From Megaleporinus macrocephalus (Eukaryota > Chordata > Actinopteri > Characiformes > Anostomidae), in contig CM038708.1 in assembly GCA_021613375.1 (NCBI GenBank), forward strand, positions 25,501,518 to 25,565,517: 64,000 bases of DNA. Reading direction: 5' to 3'. This document shows positions 52,237-62,478 of this stretch, piece after piece. Under the pieces are notes generated by a model that saw only the letters and a program-made list of their open reading frames with translations, was not told where the DNA came from and made no database searches. Made by a program: the position numbers and the translations under genes. Numbering within the stretch: position 1 is the first letter of the stretch; every line of letters begins with the position of its first letter.

Positions 52237-53235
52237 TCAGGTATTTAGAAGCACTCTGGAACGGTTGTTTCCATCAGAGCTATGACTTTGCAAGGGCCAC
52301 ATCCTCCAAATGGCGTCCATGTCAACATTTTTACGGAATGTCTCGGTGGTAAAGTAGTAAGCCAGCGGGTCCAGAGAGGCATTCAGGCTGGCTATCATCA
52401 GACTGAAGTGGTAGGCAGAGTTCACTGTACATGACATACTTTCTCCATGGTTTCTGTAAGAGTACAGCACCACCAGCATGACATGATACGGCAGAAAGCA
52501 GAAGAGAAAGATGGCCAGGTTAGTGCAAATCATCTTCCGGATCTTGTGGCTGTTGACCAAGCCATCTGTCTGTGCAGCTGTGCTTCTCTTTATAGCGTGA
52601 ACAAGACCCCAGGAACTGAGAAGCATGGTGACCAGTGGGATCCCAAATCCAATGATTATGGAGGAGGCCAGGGCAGAGGTCTGGGTGGCATAGTGAGGGA
52701 AGCTTGCGAAACAATGCTGTTGCTGTTCTGTCCCGTTTCTTTTATTTTTCCCTCCTATCAGGTACACAGGCAGGCTAGCTCCTATGGTTAGAATCCAAAT
52801 CCCCACACACACTAGCGGCGCCTTTTTGCGGCCTTCTCGCACTCGGGACGACATCGGGAAGCAGACTGCCAAGCAACGGTCGAGGCTAACACAGGTGAGC
52901 AGGAAAATGCTTCCATACATGTTGGCCAACAATATAAGCCCAGAAATCTCGCAGATGTTTTGTAACAGCTCGAATCCGCAATGATAATAGATCCTGAATG
53001 GCAGAGTGCAAACTAGAAGAAGGTCTGCTAAAGCAAGGTTGGTCATGTAGACAGTGGTGTGTGAGCGTGACTTGCCTTGGCAGAAGAAAACTATAAGGGC
53101 CATAAGGTTGAGGATGAGCCCAGCTACGAAGACAAGAACATACACCCCAACAAAAACGAAGCTTGTGTATGCCTTTGTCTGATTGTAACACTTTTCAGCT
53201 GTGGTCTCCAGGCTGTCCCCCATCGAGTTCACCAT
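52237..53235 (-). CDS. Class A GPCR, non-Edg LPA receptor/P2Y-like
   Basis: A single coding exon of 332 residues has seven hydrophobic segments. An N-terminal NQT sequon gives a glycosylation site. TM1 has LILNLMAL, TM2 NLALADLLL, TM3 ends LDRC (in place of DRY), TM6 carries FCFLPYH and TM7 DPLAYYF. A cysteine before TM3 (ICEISG) and one in loop 2 (HCFASFP) can form the usual disulfide. The NLALADLL, NMYGSIFLLTC and DPLAYYF blocks look most like LPAR4/5/6, with GPR35 and P2Y receptors as alternatives. Such receptors sit in the plasma membrane and bind lysophospholipids or small ligands. A 3' acceptor (TTTTCCTTTTCAG) just above 53280 implies an untranslated upstream exon. The ATG at 53235 opens MVNSMGD; a second ATG four codons on is also possible. 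Confidence 0.85.
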   Translation of the reverse strand: MVNSMGDSLETTAEKCYNQTKAYTSFVFVGVYVLVFVAGLILNLMALIVFFCQGKSRSHTTVYMTNLALADLLLVCTLPFRIYYHCGFELLQNICEISGLILLANMYGSIFLLTCVSLDRCLAVCFPMSSRVREGRKKAPLVCVGIWILTIGASLPVYLIGGKNKRNGTEQQQHCFASFPHYATQTSALASSIIIGFGIPLVTMLLSSWGLVHAIKRSTAAQTDGLVNSHKIRKMICTNLAIFLFCFLPYHVMLVVLYSYRNHGESMSCTVNSAYHFSLMIASLNASLDPLAYYFTTETFRKNVDMDAIWRMWPLQSHSSDGNNRSRVLLNT

Positions 53236-53299
53236 AGTTCCTCTTTTGGGAGGTGTTTAGCCTGTTTATCTTTCAATAGGCTGAAAAGGAAAACAAGTG

Positions 53300-55080
53300 G
53301 ATGAATGTTAACACAGGATGTTAGCAAGTAAATGAATATTTTCAAGCGTTTATGCTTAGTCACCGATGCTAAAAATAGACTTTCCTCCGCCACATGAACA
53401 CGACAGCCTCTTAGACTGCTTTGAAAGAGAACGGTGTTCCGCGAAAAACCCCTCACCACGTGTTTTCCAGAAATGTCAACATACCACGTTTCCCGGGTGT
53501 GTGTAAGGAGTGGGTAGCAGTGGCTTGCATGGCATTATGAAGACAATCCACATCACCTGACACTTTTATATGTAGTTCAGTTTTTAGAGTGGTTGCATTT
53601 TCTGTTTCTCACGTTCCAAGTAATCCCAAACACATGTAGCGATCTTGAGGTCTGTTATTAGAGTTATTGACTCTTATTCTCTCTATATTATTTAGTTTAC
53701 TCTGACTTTCCTGTTACTTATGTACGTGGATTATCCTATATTTACTCTTAGAAATAAGAAATGACTTTACTCAGTACAGCATGTGATTTAAAAAGACTGA
53801 ACTATAACATTTTTAAATGTACGACATAGAATATTTCTTAGTTTCATATCTGCTCAAAGGGATATCTGATGGAATAATGGTGGTGATGAACCAATGTATT
53901 TATACTACTACCTTATTGTTATTCATTATTTATACTACTACCTATACTACTACTAGAGGTAGGCAATATGAAAAATATTTTATTGCAACACTTGCAACAT
54001 TTTACATGATACAAAATATGTCATGATATATACTTCTTCATGCATCAGTTCAGATGGAACTAATACAAATCAAATTCATTTTTAAAAAGTACTATCAAAA
54101 ACTGTGAACACAATAAATAAAAAAATATATATTTGGCATACAGTTAAACATAACTGATTTTGCTCTCTTTATAATGAGTCATGTAGTTGGTCAGTGTACT
54201 AACAATCTATGATAAGCTCAGAAAACCATATGCATTGTATTGTGATGCCGTTTATCACAACTAATACTATTATATATATAGATATTGACGTATTGGCCAG
54301 CCCTGACTCATTCTTTGTGGGTTAAGACTAGTGCCAGTATCTTTTATTAGCCCATGCTGACGCAAAACTAGCATTGCTTGCTCTTTACTGAGCATTTAAT
54401 TACTTATACAAACTTATGTAAACATCAAGCTGAAGAAAGAATCACACTGAAATCGAAACGGAGCTGGTTTAATGATTTATGCATAATTATGCAACATAAT
54501 TTTAGTGTAGGTGTAGGATTCAAGCACAAGAGCACTTGCATACCTCACATTTCCTTTAACTCTGAACATGCAGCCCAAGTACTACGCATTATTAGATATT
54601 TCAGGTTTTTCTCTTCAGTTTAAAAGGTTGTGCCTGTATCTTCTGAAAACAATGAAGCTGCCAAATAGGTAGGTTTCTACTTCTTAACAGTCTTATTTAA
54701 ATATGGCTTAATGTATCAGCATTTTTCTATCCTTCTTCTATCTTAAAGTCTTCAGCATCTAATTAAATTATTTCAAATGTTTTATTCAAGAAGTTAGTCT
54801 GTTTTGGTTGTAAAGCCCTTTATGTAACATTAGTATAAATGACAACAAACATTGTTGCAGTAAAAACATTTCTTGTTTTTTTATTGTAATTGTTAATCTT
54901 GTGATCTAGTTTGAAGAACACAAGTTCTTCATCTTAAAACCACCAATCAGCATATGTATTTATTAAATTCTCTCATCAGCCCTAAAGTTGACTGATTAGT
55001 AAAACCTGTCAATGTTATTTGCATGTAATCCAGTATTAATGTTTTATAAGGAAATAAATAGCCAAGTAAGCAGATTTTGT
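53300..55080. other. Upstream region of the GPCR gene and AT-rich spacer
   Basis: The 5' untranslated exon(s) of the GPCR probably lie here but are not located. A small repeat spans 53953-54306. No other coding exon is visible. Confidence 0.4.
53953..54306. repeat. Non-autonomous repeat with 'gggctgg..aatat' inverted ends
   Basis: The left end reads GAGGTAGGCAATATGAAAAATAT. The right end, inverted, reads AGGGCTGGCCAATACGTCAA. These resemble the GGGCTGGGCGATATGG terminus at 22756, so the element is in the same broad family. Confidence 0.5.
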
Positions 55081-55084
55081 ACAG

Positions 55085-55815
55085 TCCAGTGTACAGTGCT
55101 GTGAAAAGGTACTGGCCAACTAATTTCTTCTATTGTCATATATTTGTCAAACTTGAATGTTTCAAACCATCTACGTACTTTTAATTTTAAATAACACACA
55201 AGTAAACAGAAAATGTTGTTTACATTATATTTACTGAAGTAAAAATGCTGTTCAGCTCTACCTGGCCCTATGGAGAAAAGTAATTGCCCTTTAGCTACTA
55301 AATCAACCAGTACACCAAAGTCAGTTTGAGTCAGCTCAGGCACAGCTGGGTTAAGCAACAGGACAATTATCCCCCTTTACTTCTGAATGGCCCAAAAAAA
55401 ACCACAAAATTAAGGTTTTAGAGTGGCTGAGTCAATGTCCTGACTTGAATTTTGTTGAGATGCTGTGGCAAGACCTTAAACTGCCGGTTTATGCTCGAAA
55501 ACCGTCTTTGAAAAAATTCTGCAAAGAAAAATAGCCAGAATTTCTCCACAGTGTTGTAAACGGATCTTAGCAATTTATTACAAACATTCGCTTGCAGTTG
55601 TTGCTGTCAAGGGTGGTCAACCAGTTTTTAGGTTTATGTTTTTAAGTTTTTTCAGGTGGGTGATGTAGGTTTTGAGTATTTATTTTTTATTTTGATTAAA
55701 TGTAATGGTCATTTAAATGTCACTCATGTTGCCTTTATTTTATACTAAAATGAGTTGGATGATCTGAAACACTCAAATGTGACAAATTAACAAAAATCGA
55801 ATTATGTTACAACTG
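55085..55815 (+). mobile_element. Degenerate Tc1/mariner element with transposase 3' end
   Basis: The left end has CAGTGCTGTGAAAAGGTACT, a familiar Tc1/mariner-type terminus. From about 55425 the plus strand encodes a broken C-terminal transposase: [17 protein letters not shown], then YARKP and a stop, then more frame fragments. The catalytic last acidic residue is in the DLNFVEMLW block. The element is defective and much of its 5' transposase is missing. Confidence 0.7.
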
Positions 55816-58128
55816 ATATGATGCAACTATGTTAAAATGTAAGAGCAGCCAGGCCCAACAATAGCTTCTCATTTCTGGGTTTCAAGTTGTTTCAACATAG
55901 TCTGTAACATATTCCAAATGTTCATGCACGTCACAAATCAATTAATGTCCATCTTCAGTCATCCAGGTCACGCAATCGCAATGTCAGTGCAATGCATGAT
56001 GAAATTCCCCTTGAGTAACTAATGCTTGACTAATAAGAGATCATTTCTCAGAAGGTTGGCCAGTTGTTTCAAAAGTGATAACGAATTGTACGTCAATTTT
56101 ATGTTCGAACAAATTGACCTACTTTGACTCTGCAGCACATGTGCTTTCTTGTACACGTGCGCTTTCCAGCACCGTTTATTTGAAACCCTACTCTCACATT
56201 CTCAGTCCACTCAGAGTCACAGTGGAACATATCTGAACTTGTCACGTTCACTTTCTTACTGGACGCCCACAGAGCGAGCCTCCTACATCTTTACTTCAAC
56301 TTATCTTTCAGTCAACCAGCCACGCTCCGTCACTTTGCTCTGCCACTACTAGAACTATAACGATCATCGTTCCAGGGACTGTGGTTTAGAACTACTGCGC
56401 AGAAAGGCTGCCGTGAAAGCATGAGTTCAGAACATGTCCTTGAATCCATGCAGAAGTCTCAGTAGACAAGCACATGTTGACCGGCTACTTCCTTAAGCAT
56501 TTCCTCTTTAGCCCCTTGCTTCATCTCTGCTCAACACTTTGAGCATGCCATCAGAACAAAAGCATGCATGTGGCTTGCAACAAAAATTACAGCAGAGCAA
56601 ATTTACTGGTACTATAGTTTTCAGAATTCATGCATGCATGTCTGTTTAACTGTGGCTTCTCTCTTTTTCTTTTTCTCTTTCCTCTTCTTTTTTTTTCACT
56701 TTTTAATAACAGTTAACAAAAAACTTATAATAGAGTTTCAGCATTTCAGGCATCAGCATTACTTGTTTTAGTTCAACATCCAGTCTCATCAGTTTCTATT
56801 TAATAGGCAAATAATGACAAAATATTCTTTGTAGAATTTCTTAATTAACATAATGGATTAACAGCTAACTAGATTTGAAACATCTTTGGTCTACTGCTGT
56901 GTGGTCAAGATGTTCACTGTCCCTTAAACCAAATGCTGCACCTGCACACTTACCAGGAGGATCTTTGTAGAATTAGTCCTTAAAACCGCAAAAGCGCCGA
57001 GATGACTCTATGCTGCTCGCAGGGCTCCGGCATTTCAATTTGCGTGTTGGAGACGAGAATACAGGCTACCCAGGAAATACATCTCGGTAGTGCAGTGTGT
57101 CTTTTTTTTTTTTTTTCACTGACTTTTCAAAAAGCTTCCTGAAAAAAGAAAAAAAAAAGCGAAAGCCACCACCAACTCCTGGATGAGAAAACGCAACATC
57201 TCTTCCAACCCACATAAATTCTCACTCGAACAGAAGCATACCCATGGCACCCTACGTGACTGGAAAGGAAAATGGGCCATTTGAATTTGTTTCAGATGGA
57301 ATGTACCTACTGAAGTCTTGTAAGGCAAAGAGACCACAAATGACAAGTAGATGTGAAACTTGTGGGTGTGACAGCTGCAAGGTTCCCATACAGTACAAAG
57401 CCACACTCACGCATACGACCCAAAAGATACCATTTTTATTTGCATAATACACACGGTATACTCTCAATTAGTACACACTCAAGTCAAAAAACTTGCCCAA
57501 AAAAGTTGTATTTACAAAATGCAACAAAGAAATGTAGCAAATTCACAGTCCATTGGCGGCCCAATTATCTAAAACTATTCTTTTGACTATTTTCTATAAA
57601 CTTGCAGCACGATTTCCTTCAAATGAAGAAAACACACGTATACACACTTGATCACATTAAGGCTATGACATTTCCAGTGTGTCGGCATGTGATGAACAGT
57701 TGTTGGTACTGCATTCCTAAAACATTTTTTGTGAATCAGATCATAAAGAGAGCAGCATTCTGATATTAGATCAGCATCCTGGAGACTCTTCAGTAGTGTC
57801 AGGAGTTCAGTTGATGTTCCTCAAGACACCGTGGTTGAGACTGGTGCAGACTGTTCATATGTTTCTTTTGACGGGGCTGTCCTTCCTCTGAGAACATGTT
57901 ACACCTGTAGATACACAAGACTGTAAGGCTGACAGATTCTATGGCCCGAACATCTTATACAGGATGCACAGCTTTAAATTAATAACTGGCTGTGTTTTCC
58001 AGAAACAAAAGACACACCATTATCTGAACACTATGATCACTGGTTAAGGTGAAAGGCTATCGTGCTATTCTGAATAGTGAAGGCCAGGTAGATCTTGAAG
58101 TCGGTTGCTGCTCACTGCAGGAATCATG
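55815..58128. other. AT-rich interval with the presumed 3' UTR of the TM4SF gene
   Basis: No exon recognised. An AATAAA on the minus strand near 57435 could serve the TM4SF transcript. Pyrimidine tracts occur near 56660-56700 and 57100-57115. Confidence 0.4.
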
Positions 58129-59770
58129 CTAAGCTATATGTTCTCTCACCGATTTGTTGTTGCAGGTACCACAGAGGCAGCCGAAGAGCCCGTTGATCGC
58201 CTGGAAGCCGCACAGCAGCAATTCCAGAGCGCCAGAAACCAGCAGAATGCTGAATAGGCCAAGGTTAAACTCAACCACATCCTCGGGCTCCGTGCACTTA
58301 CTCCAGAGGTCAGGATCTAGCAGGTAGCTGCCGTTGCTGTCCGTAAAAAAATAAATACACAAATAAATAAAATTAAGGCTGTAGTGAAGGTTCTTTTTGA
58401 GCGTTTTCTTTTATGGCAGTGTTGCCCAAAGTTGGCCAATGAAGATGTTTAATATGGCCCACCAGCAAGTTATCTTAACTATACCCCCCCCAGGCAGTGA
58501 GAGAACCAGCATATTTTTTAATAGCATAAATAAAGTGTTTGTTTCTTATTTGCTTTTTAAAAAACTAGAGCAGTATTATCTCTCATACTTGGTGCTGAAT
58601 GGTCTTCCCCAGACGCCAAAAGCATTTTTGCACACGGGACCGTTCGACAAGCCTACTGCAGCCACAGCCAGGCTGTACAGAGCTCCAGCCACACCAATCG
58701 CAGCAAAGCCAATAGATAAGAACATCTGCAGGGGAAAATGTAAAAGAGGCTGTTAGTGACTGTGATGCTGAAAGACATACCAGCAAAGCATGTTATACAT
58801 ACATCCTTTAAAAAATATATTTATTTTACCATGATTACATAACTAGGGTGTTTAAGTCAAACTTACAAGAACTGGCATTTGCAAACCCTAACTTTTAGGC
58901 TGATTTTCTTAACATGCCCAGAACCATGTCTATGTCAGTATATTTACTGTGTATGACTCAGGGTTAGGGTCTTTATTGAAATTAAAAAGCGTGTAACACA
59001 AAACTTACTCCGCAACGGTTGGCACAGCAGCCCTGCTTCCCTGTCAGGTAGATATGAATGGCTGGCACCAGTATCTGCAAAGCAGAAGAACAGCTATGCC
59101 ATGAGCCTGGATATCCAGCAAATTGTTCCTGGGCTGGAAACCATATCACATACAGGTTTAATGAAATGGAGACCTCGAAATGTCTTTGGATATGAGCTTC
59201 TGAGTGGGCCTGGTAAGTTAGTTAACACTCTGATATAACTGTGATAGTAAAGAAGACAGAACTATTGAAAAAGCAGCCCTACTTTATTTGGAGTGTACCC
59301 CATAGCTTATTACTTTATGTTCCAACTATCTGTTGAGCATTAGATTTGGGGTTAGCATTAGGACTAGGTATCATTTAGAAATGAATGGAAAGGTTTAGGA
59401 TTACGTTCTAGGCTGAAGTTAAGTTTAAGATTACAGAAAGTGGTAGATACATGGTTCTACAGTCTAAACAAGTACATCTACAGTGGGCTTTCCAAAAAAA
59501 ATTGTCAACATAAATACTTAGAAGGCAGTAAGTAATAGAATGGAATGTATAAGCAAGACATATTAAATTAGAACTCACCAAGATGCCACCTCCAATGGCG
59601 CCTCCCATGTATTTGACTTCCTGTGTAAGACGTGGAGACTCTTCTGTGTCATCCTGTGCATACTTTACCGACCAGCCAGGGAAGAACAGCAGAATGTTGC
59701 ACAGAATGGACACAAAGGCCAGAGGATAAAGTGAAATACCAATACACTTGGAGCACTTTCCCGTACACAT
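58129..59770 (-). CDS. L6/TM4SF tetraspan membrane protein, TM4SF4/5-like
   Basis: Exons 59770-59579, 59074-59009, 58725-58589 and 58336-58129 join in phase (GT-AG) to 200 residues, the usual TM4SF4/5 size (197-202). The N-terminus MCTGKCSKCIGISLYPLAFV is the L6-family signature, and ILLFFPG ends the first membrane segment. The second spans GGAIGGGILVP and onward, with GKQGCCANRCG in the cytoplasmic loop. The third holds SIGFAAIGVAGALYSLAVAA; a large outer loop has GPVCKNAF, WGRPFS and DPDLWSKCTEP. The fourth has FSILLVSGALELLLCGFQAINGLFGCLCG. L6 proteins organise membrane microdomains and affect adhesion and growth; they are related in topology only to true tetraspanins. Whether it is tm4sf4, tm4sf5 or a fish-specific tm4sf21-type paralogue I cannot say. 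Confidence 0.88.
59272..59350 (+). repeat. 'CACTTTATTTGGAGGGTACC'-type repeat, copy 1
   Basis: CAGCCCTACTTTATTTGGAG followed by TGTACCCCATAGCTTATTAC and TTCCAACTATCTGTTGAGC; the same sequence recurs at 60453-60526. It lies in the first intron of the TM4SF gene. Confidence 0.7.
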
Positions 59771-59905
59771 GGTTTCACAAAGTACAAATTAGAACTCCAC
59801 AGAAAGTTGAGGTATTAAAAGGTATTGCGACTCAAAAAACTTGGCTGTAGATCCTGTCCTCTCCTGCTTCCCAGATCTAACAGACTGTTGGACAGACGGG
59901 ACCAA

Positions 59906-59920
59906 CTGCATAAATACTGC
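59906..59920 (-). promoter_or_regulatory. TATA-like element upstream of the TM4SF gene
   Basis: On the minus strand GTATTTATGC lies about 140 bp above the ATG, where a TATA box would give a 5' UTR of about 110 bases. The sequence fits poorly enough that this is only a candidate. Confidence 0.25.
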
Positions 59921-60357
59921 TGATCTGTGAGCTAATAGATGGTAGGGTGGGGTGTGAGGATGCACATCCACCAATCACCCCACCATGTAAATGAGGGAGG
60001 CAAATCCTTATCATATATGAGCTGCTATAAATGAGTCTGGGTAAACGTCATGAGTTTATCATAAAATACGACTGAGAAGGCAATCCAGATAAGGACAGAG
60101 ATGTTCACAGGCTGAGAAATAGAAAGACTAAAGGTAAAAAGATTGAGGGGTGAGTGTTAAATTGTTTTAAATAACCAAAAAAGAATTGTAATACGCTGTA
60201 ATGAACAGGTCTGTTAAATAAAATAAATAGGAGTAAACACAACTAATTCACTCAGTTCGCTTTTTTTTACTCAGTTCGCTTTTGTTTGACCCAGACATGC
60301 CCAGACAAACACATCCAAATAAATATGGCAAGTGAAAATTTACTTTAGACCCCAAAG

Positions 60358-60660
60358 TAAAACAGCAAATATTGCCATGATAACACATTTAGCTCCCCAG
60401 CTTGTGTAGTGTTTCAGCAGCAGTAGAGGAGACTTAAAACATGTAAATAGTTGGCAGCCCCACTTTATTTGGAGGGTACCCCATAGCTTATTACAGATAT
60501 TCCAACTATCTGTTGAACATTAGATTAAAACAGCAAATATTGCCATGATAACACATTGTAGCTCCCCAACTTGTTTGGCCTAGGATGGCCAAGAGGAGGG
60601 GTGGGAACAGAGCACTATGTGTAGTGTTTCAGCAGCAGTAGGAGAGAATTGTAAATAGTA
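60358..60660 (+). repeat. Local tandem duplication with an inserted repeat copy
   Basis: The block AAACAGCAAATATTGCCATG with the following TAACACATT and TAGCTCCCCA starts at 60360 and again at about 60528. Both copies go on to GTGTAGTGTTTCAGCAGCAG. The second has an extra 45 bp or so (TTGGCCTAGGATGGCCAAG region) absent from the first. Between them lies copy 2 of the CACTTTATTTGGAGG repeat. Confidence 0.7.
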
Positions 60661-61249
60661 AACATGTTAAGAGTTGACACTGATAGTTTAAAAATGTGCC
60701 ATCAGGGAGATTTGTATGGCTGTTCATGACCTGCCTACTATTCTTTCTGATCAGTAGTGCTGCAACGTCGGCGTTGCTGTGTTTTAATAAAAGAGAATTT
60801 GTGTTCTACTCCAAAACAACACCACCATATAAAAATAATAACATAATAACATAAATATGATTATTTACATGAACCCAGCATTCCGCTTTTGATTAATCTA
60901 TGAAATAAAAAGCTCAAAAATGTAATGTTTTTTATTTGTATGGATAGAGTTCTTTGTTTCTTTGTTTATTTTGGGAGGCTATGTTGTAACACCAAGTAAA
61001 AACTTACCCCATCCTGTCATTTATTCTGACTTTCTCTCATTTTTAGTTCTTTATATGCTTCAAATGGGTGCTGTATTACAACCTGAGAGTGATTATAATA
61101 ACACAGAATACTTTGACTGAATCCTCATGTCTGAGAAAAAAGTTATTTTTGTGGTATATAAGATAAATTTATATAAGAGGAGAGGTTCTGCTCTGCTCCC
61201 TCATAATTATAATAATAAAAAATAAGGTGAGTGATCTTGCATATTACAC

Positions 61250-61600
61250 TTTGCAGTGGGGGTGTTTTTTATTTACTGTCTATAATGACCAGTGGACCTA
61301 CACTTGACTACTGGGTTTCTATATGTACTATTAATAATAGTTAAATAGTGGTTTTAGTTTGGGACTATTTTATCTTATAACACCCTGCCTATACCTATCG
61401 GATATGAATGGTTTGTTAAAATGTTTTAGACTGGAATCATATCTCAAAACAGTGTCTCAGACATTAGGTAACGTGTCCATAATCATTACACATAATAGCT
61501 TTCTGGGAAGGAGCTTATAGAGACATTAAACTCTTAACACTATGACCAATCCATGTCAAGGTTTTCTAGAACAAAGTACCTCACATTCAAACCACTCTAA
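61250..61600 (+). repeat. Interspersed repeat, links the 2.9 kb and 39.7 kb copies
   Basis: Its left part (TAACACCCTGC, then TTAAAATGTTTTAGACTGG) matches the copy at 39840-39900. Its right part (AGTGTCTCAGACATTAG, then ATTAAACTCTTAACACTATG) matches 3110-3205. It therefore shows these belong to one longer element. Confidence 0.55.
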
Positions 61601-62094
61601 ATATCTTTGTTTACAATCACTTTTTAAGATATAAGAGTTTAAAATAAAATGACTTATCATTCACAAGCCTTATCGATCACTGCCGTGGTCCATACAGTCT
61701 GTCTATGGATTTCACAGTTTCTGTCAGGTCAGGAAAACCAACACATTTCCATATACTAAGGGTGGACGGTGTAGCAGTATAAAAGTAAATATTGTATAAT
61801 GTTCTGTAATGGTATGGATTTGCCATACTGTGACAGGCTCAACCATAATAAATTACTAATAGCGCTGCGCAGGGACAAACTGTATATGACCAATAACGCC
61901 TTACATAACTCTCATAAACACAACTAAATGGTGATTTACACAAAACTGCACTGATGAGTGCCACTCGCAGCCACACCTAGGTTTATACTTGAAGCATTGT
62001 AGGTCACCAGGTTTGTCTAGACCAGTTTCTCTAGAACAAGTATCTCTAGTATTTTACATCAAACCACTGTGAACAACTTTTACATCTTAATAGT

Positions 62095-62478
62095 TTATTT
62101 ATTGAGACAATAAAAAAAACTGTTGCAGCCTGTCTTTAAAATACCTGAAACTGCACAAAGGCACTGATGCACAACAATGAAATGACCACAGTGAACAGAT
62201 AATGGTGGTCTGTCAAATGCAGGGGTATCCCCAACATTATCTGCTTGTTCCATCTTTGCGTCCATAAATTCCACTTCTATAGGTGGGCAGCCTGGCAGCA
62301 GCTTATCACTGTCGACTCTAAAGTGCACTTTATAGCACTGTGTGCAGGTGTTTATTAATGTGTCTGTGTCCTTGGAAATAAGAATGGACTCTGGACCTGC
62401 TGCTCTATTGATTGGCAGATAGCCGGTAAATACACTGTAATCAGAGAGCCCATAAAGCATCACTGGAAAATCTTGCAA
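62095..62478 (-). CDS. Unassigned 127-codon open reading frame
   Basis: The frame starts MQDFPVMLYGLSDY and has several Cys and a CTQCYKVHF segment. I recognise no domain or family. It has no clear splice sites or promoter and lies in AT-rich DNA, so it may be a decayed transposon frame or chance. Listed only because it is the longest frame in the right-hand 4 kb. Confidence 0.15.
   Translation of the reverse strand: MQDFPVMLYGLSDYSVFTGYLPINRAAGPESILISKDTDTLINTCTQCYKVHFRVDSDKLLPGCPPIEVEFMDAKMEQADNVGDTPAFDRPPLSVHCGHFIVVHQCLCAVSGILKTGCNSFFYCLNK

Noticed and set aside
52447..52791. Plus-strand frames over the GPCR
   Set aside because: These are shadows of the minus-strand receptor, which has the full seven-segment signature.
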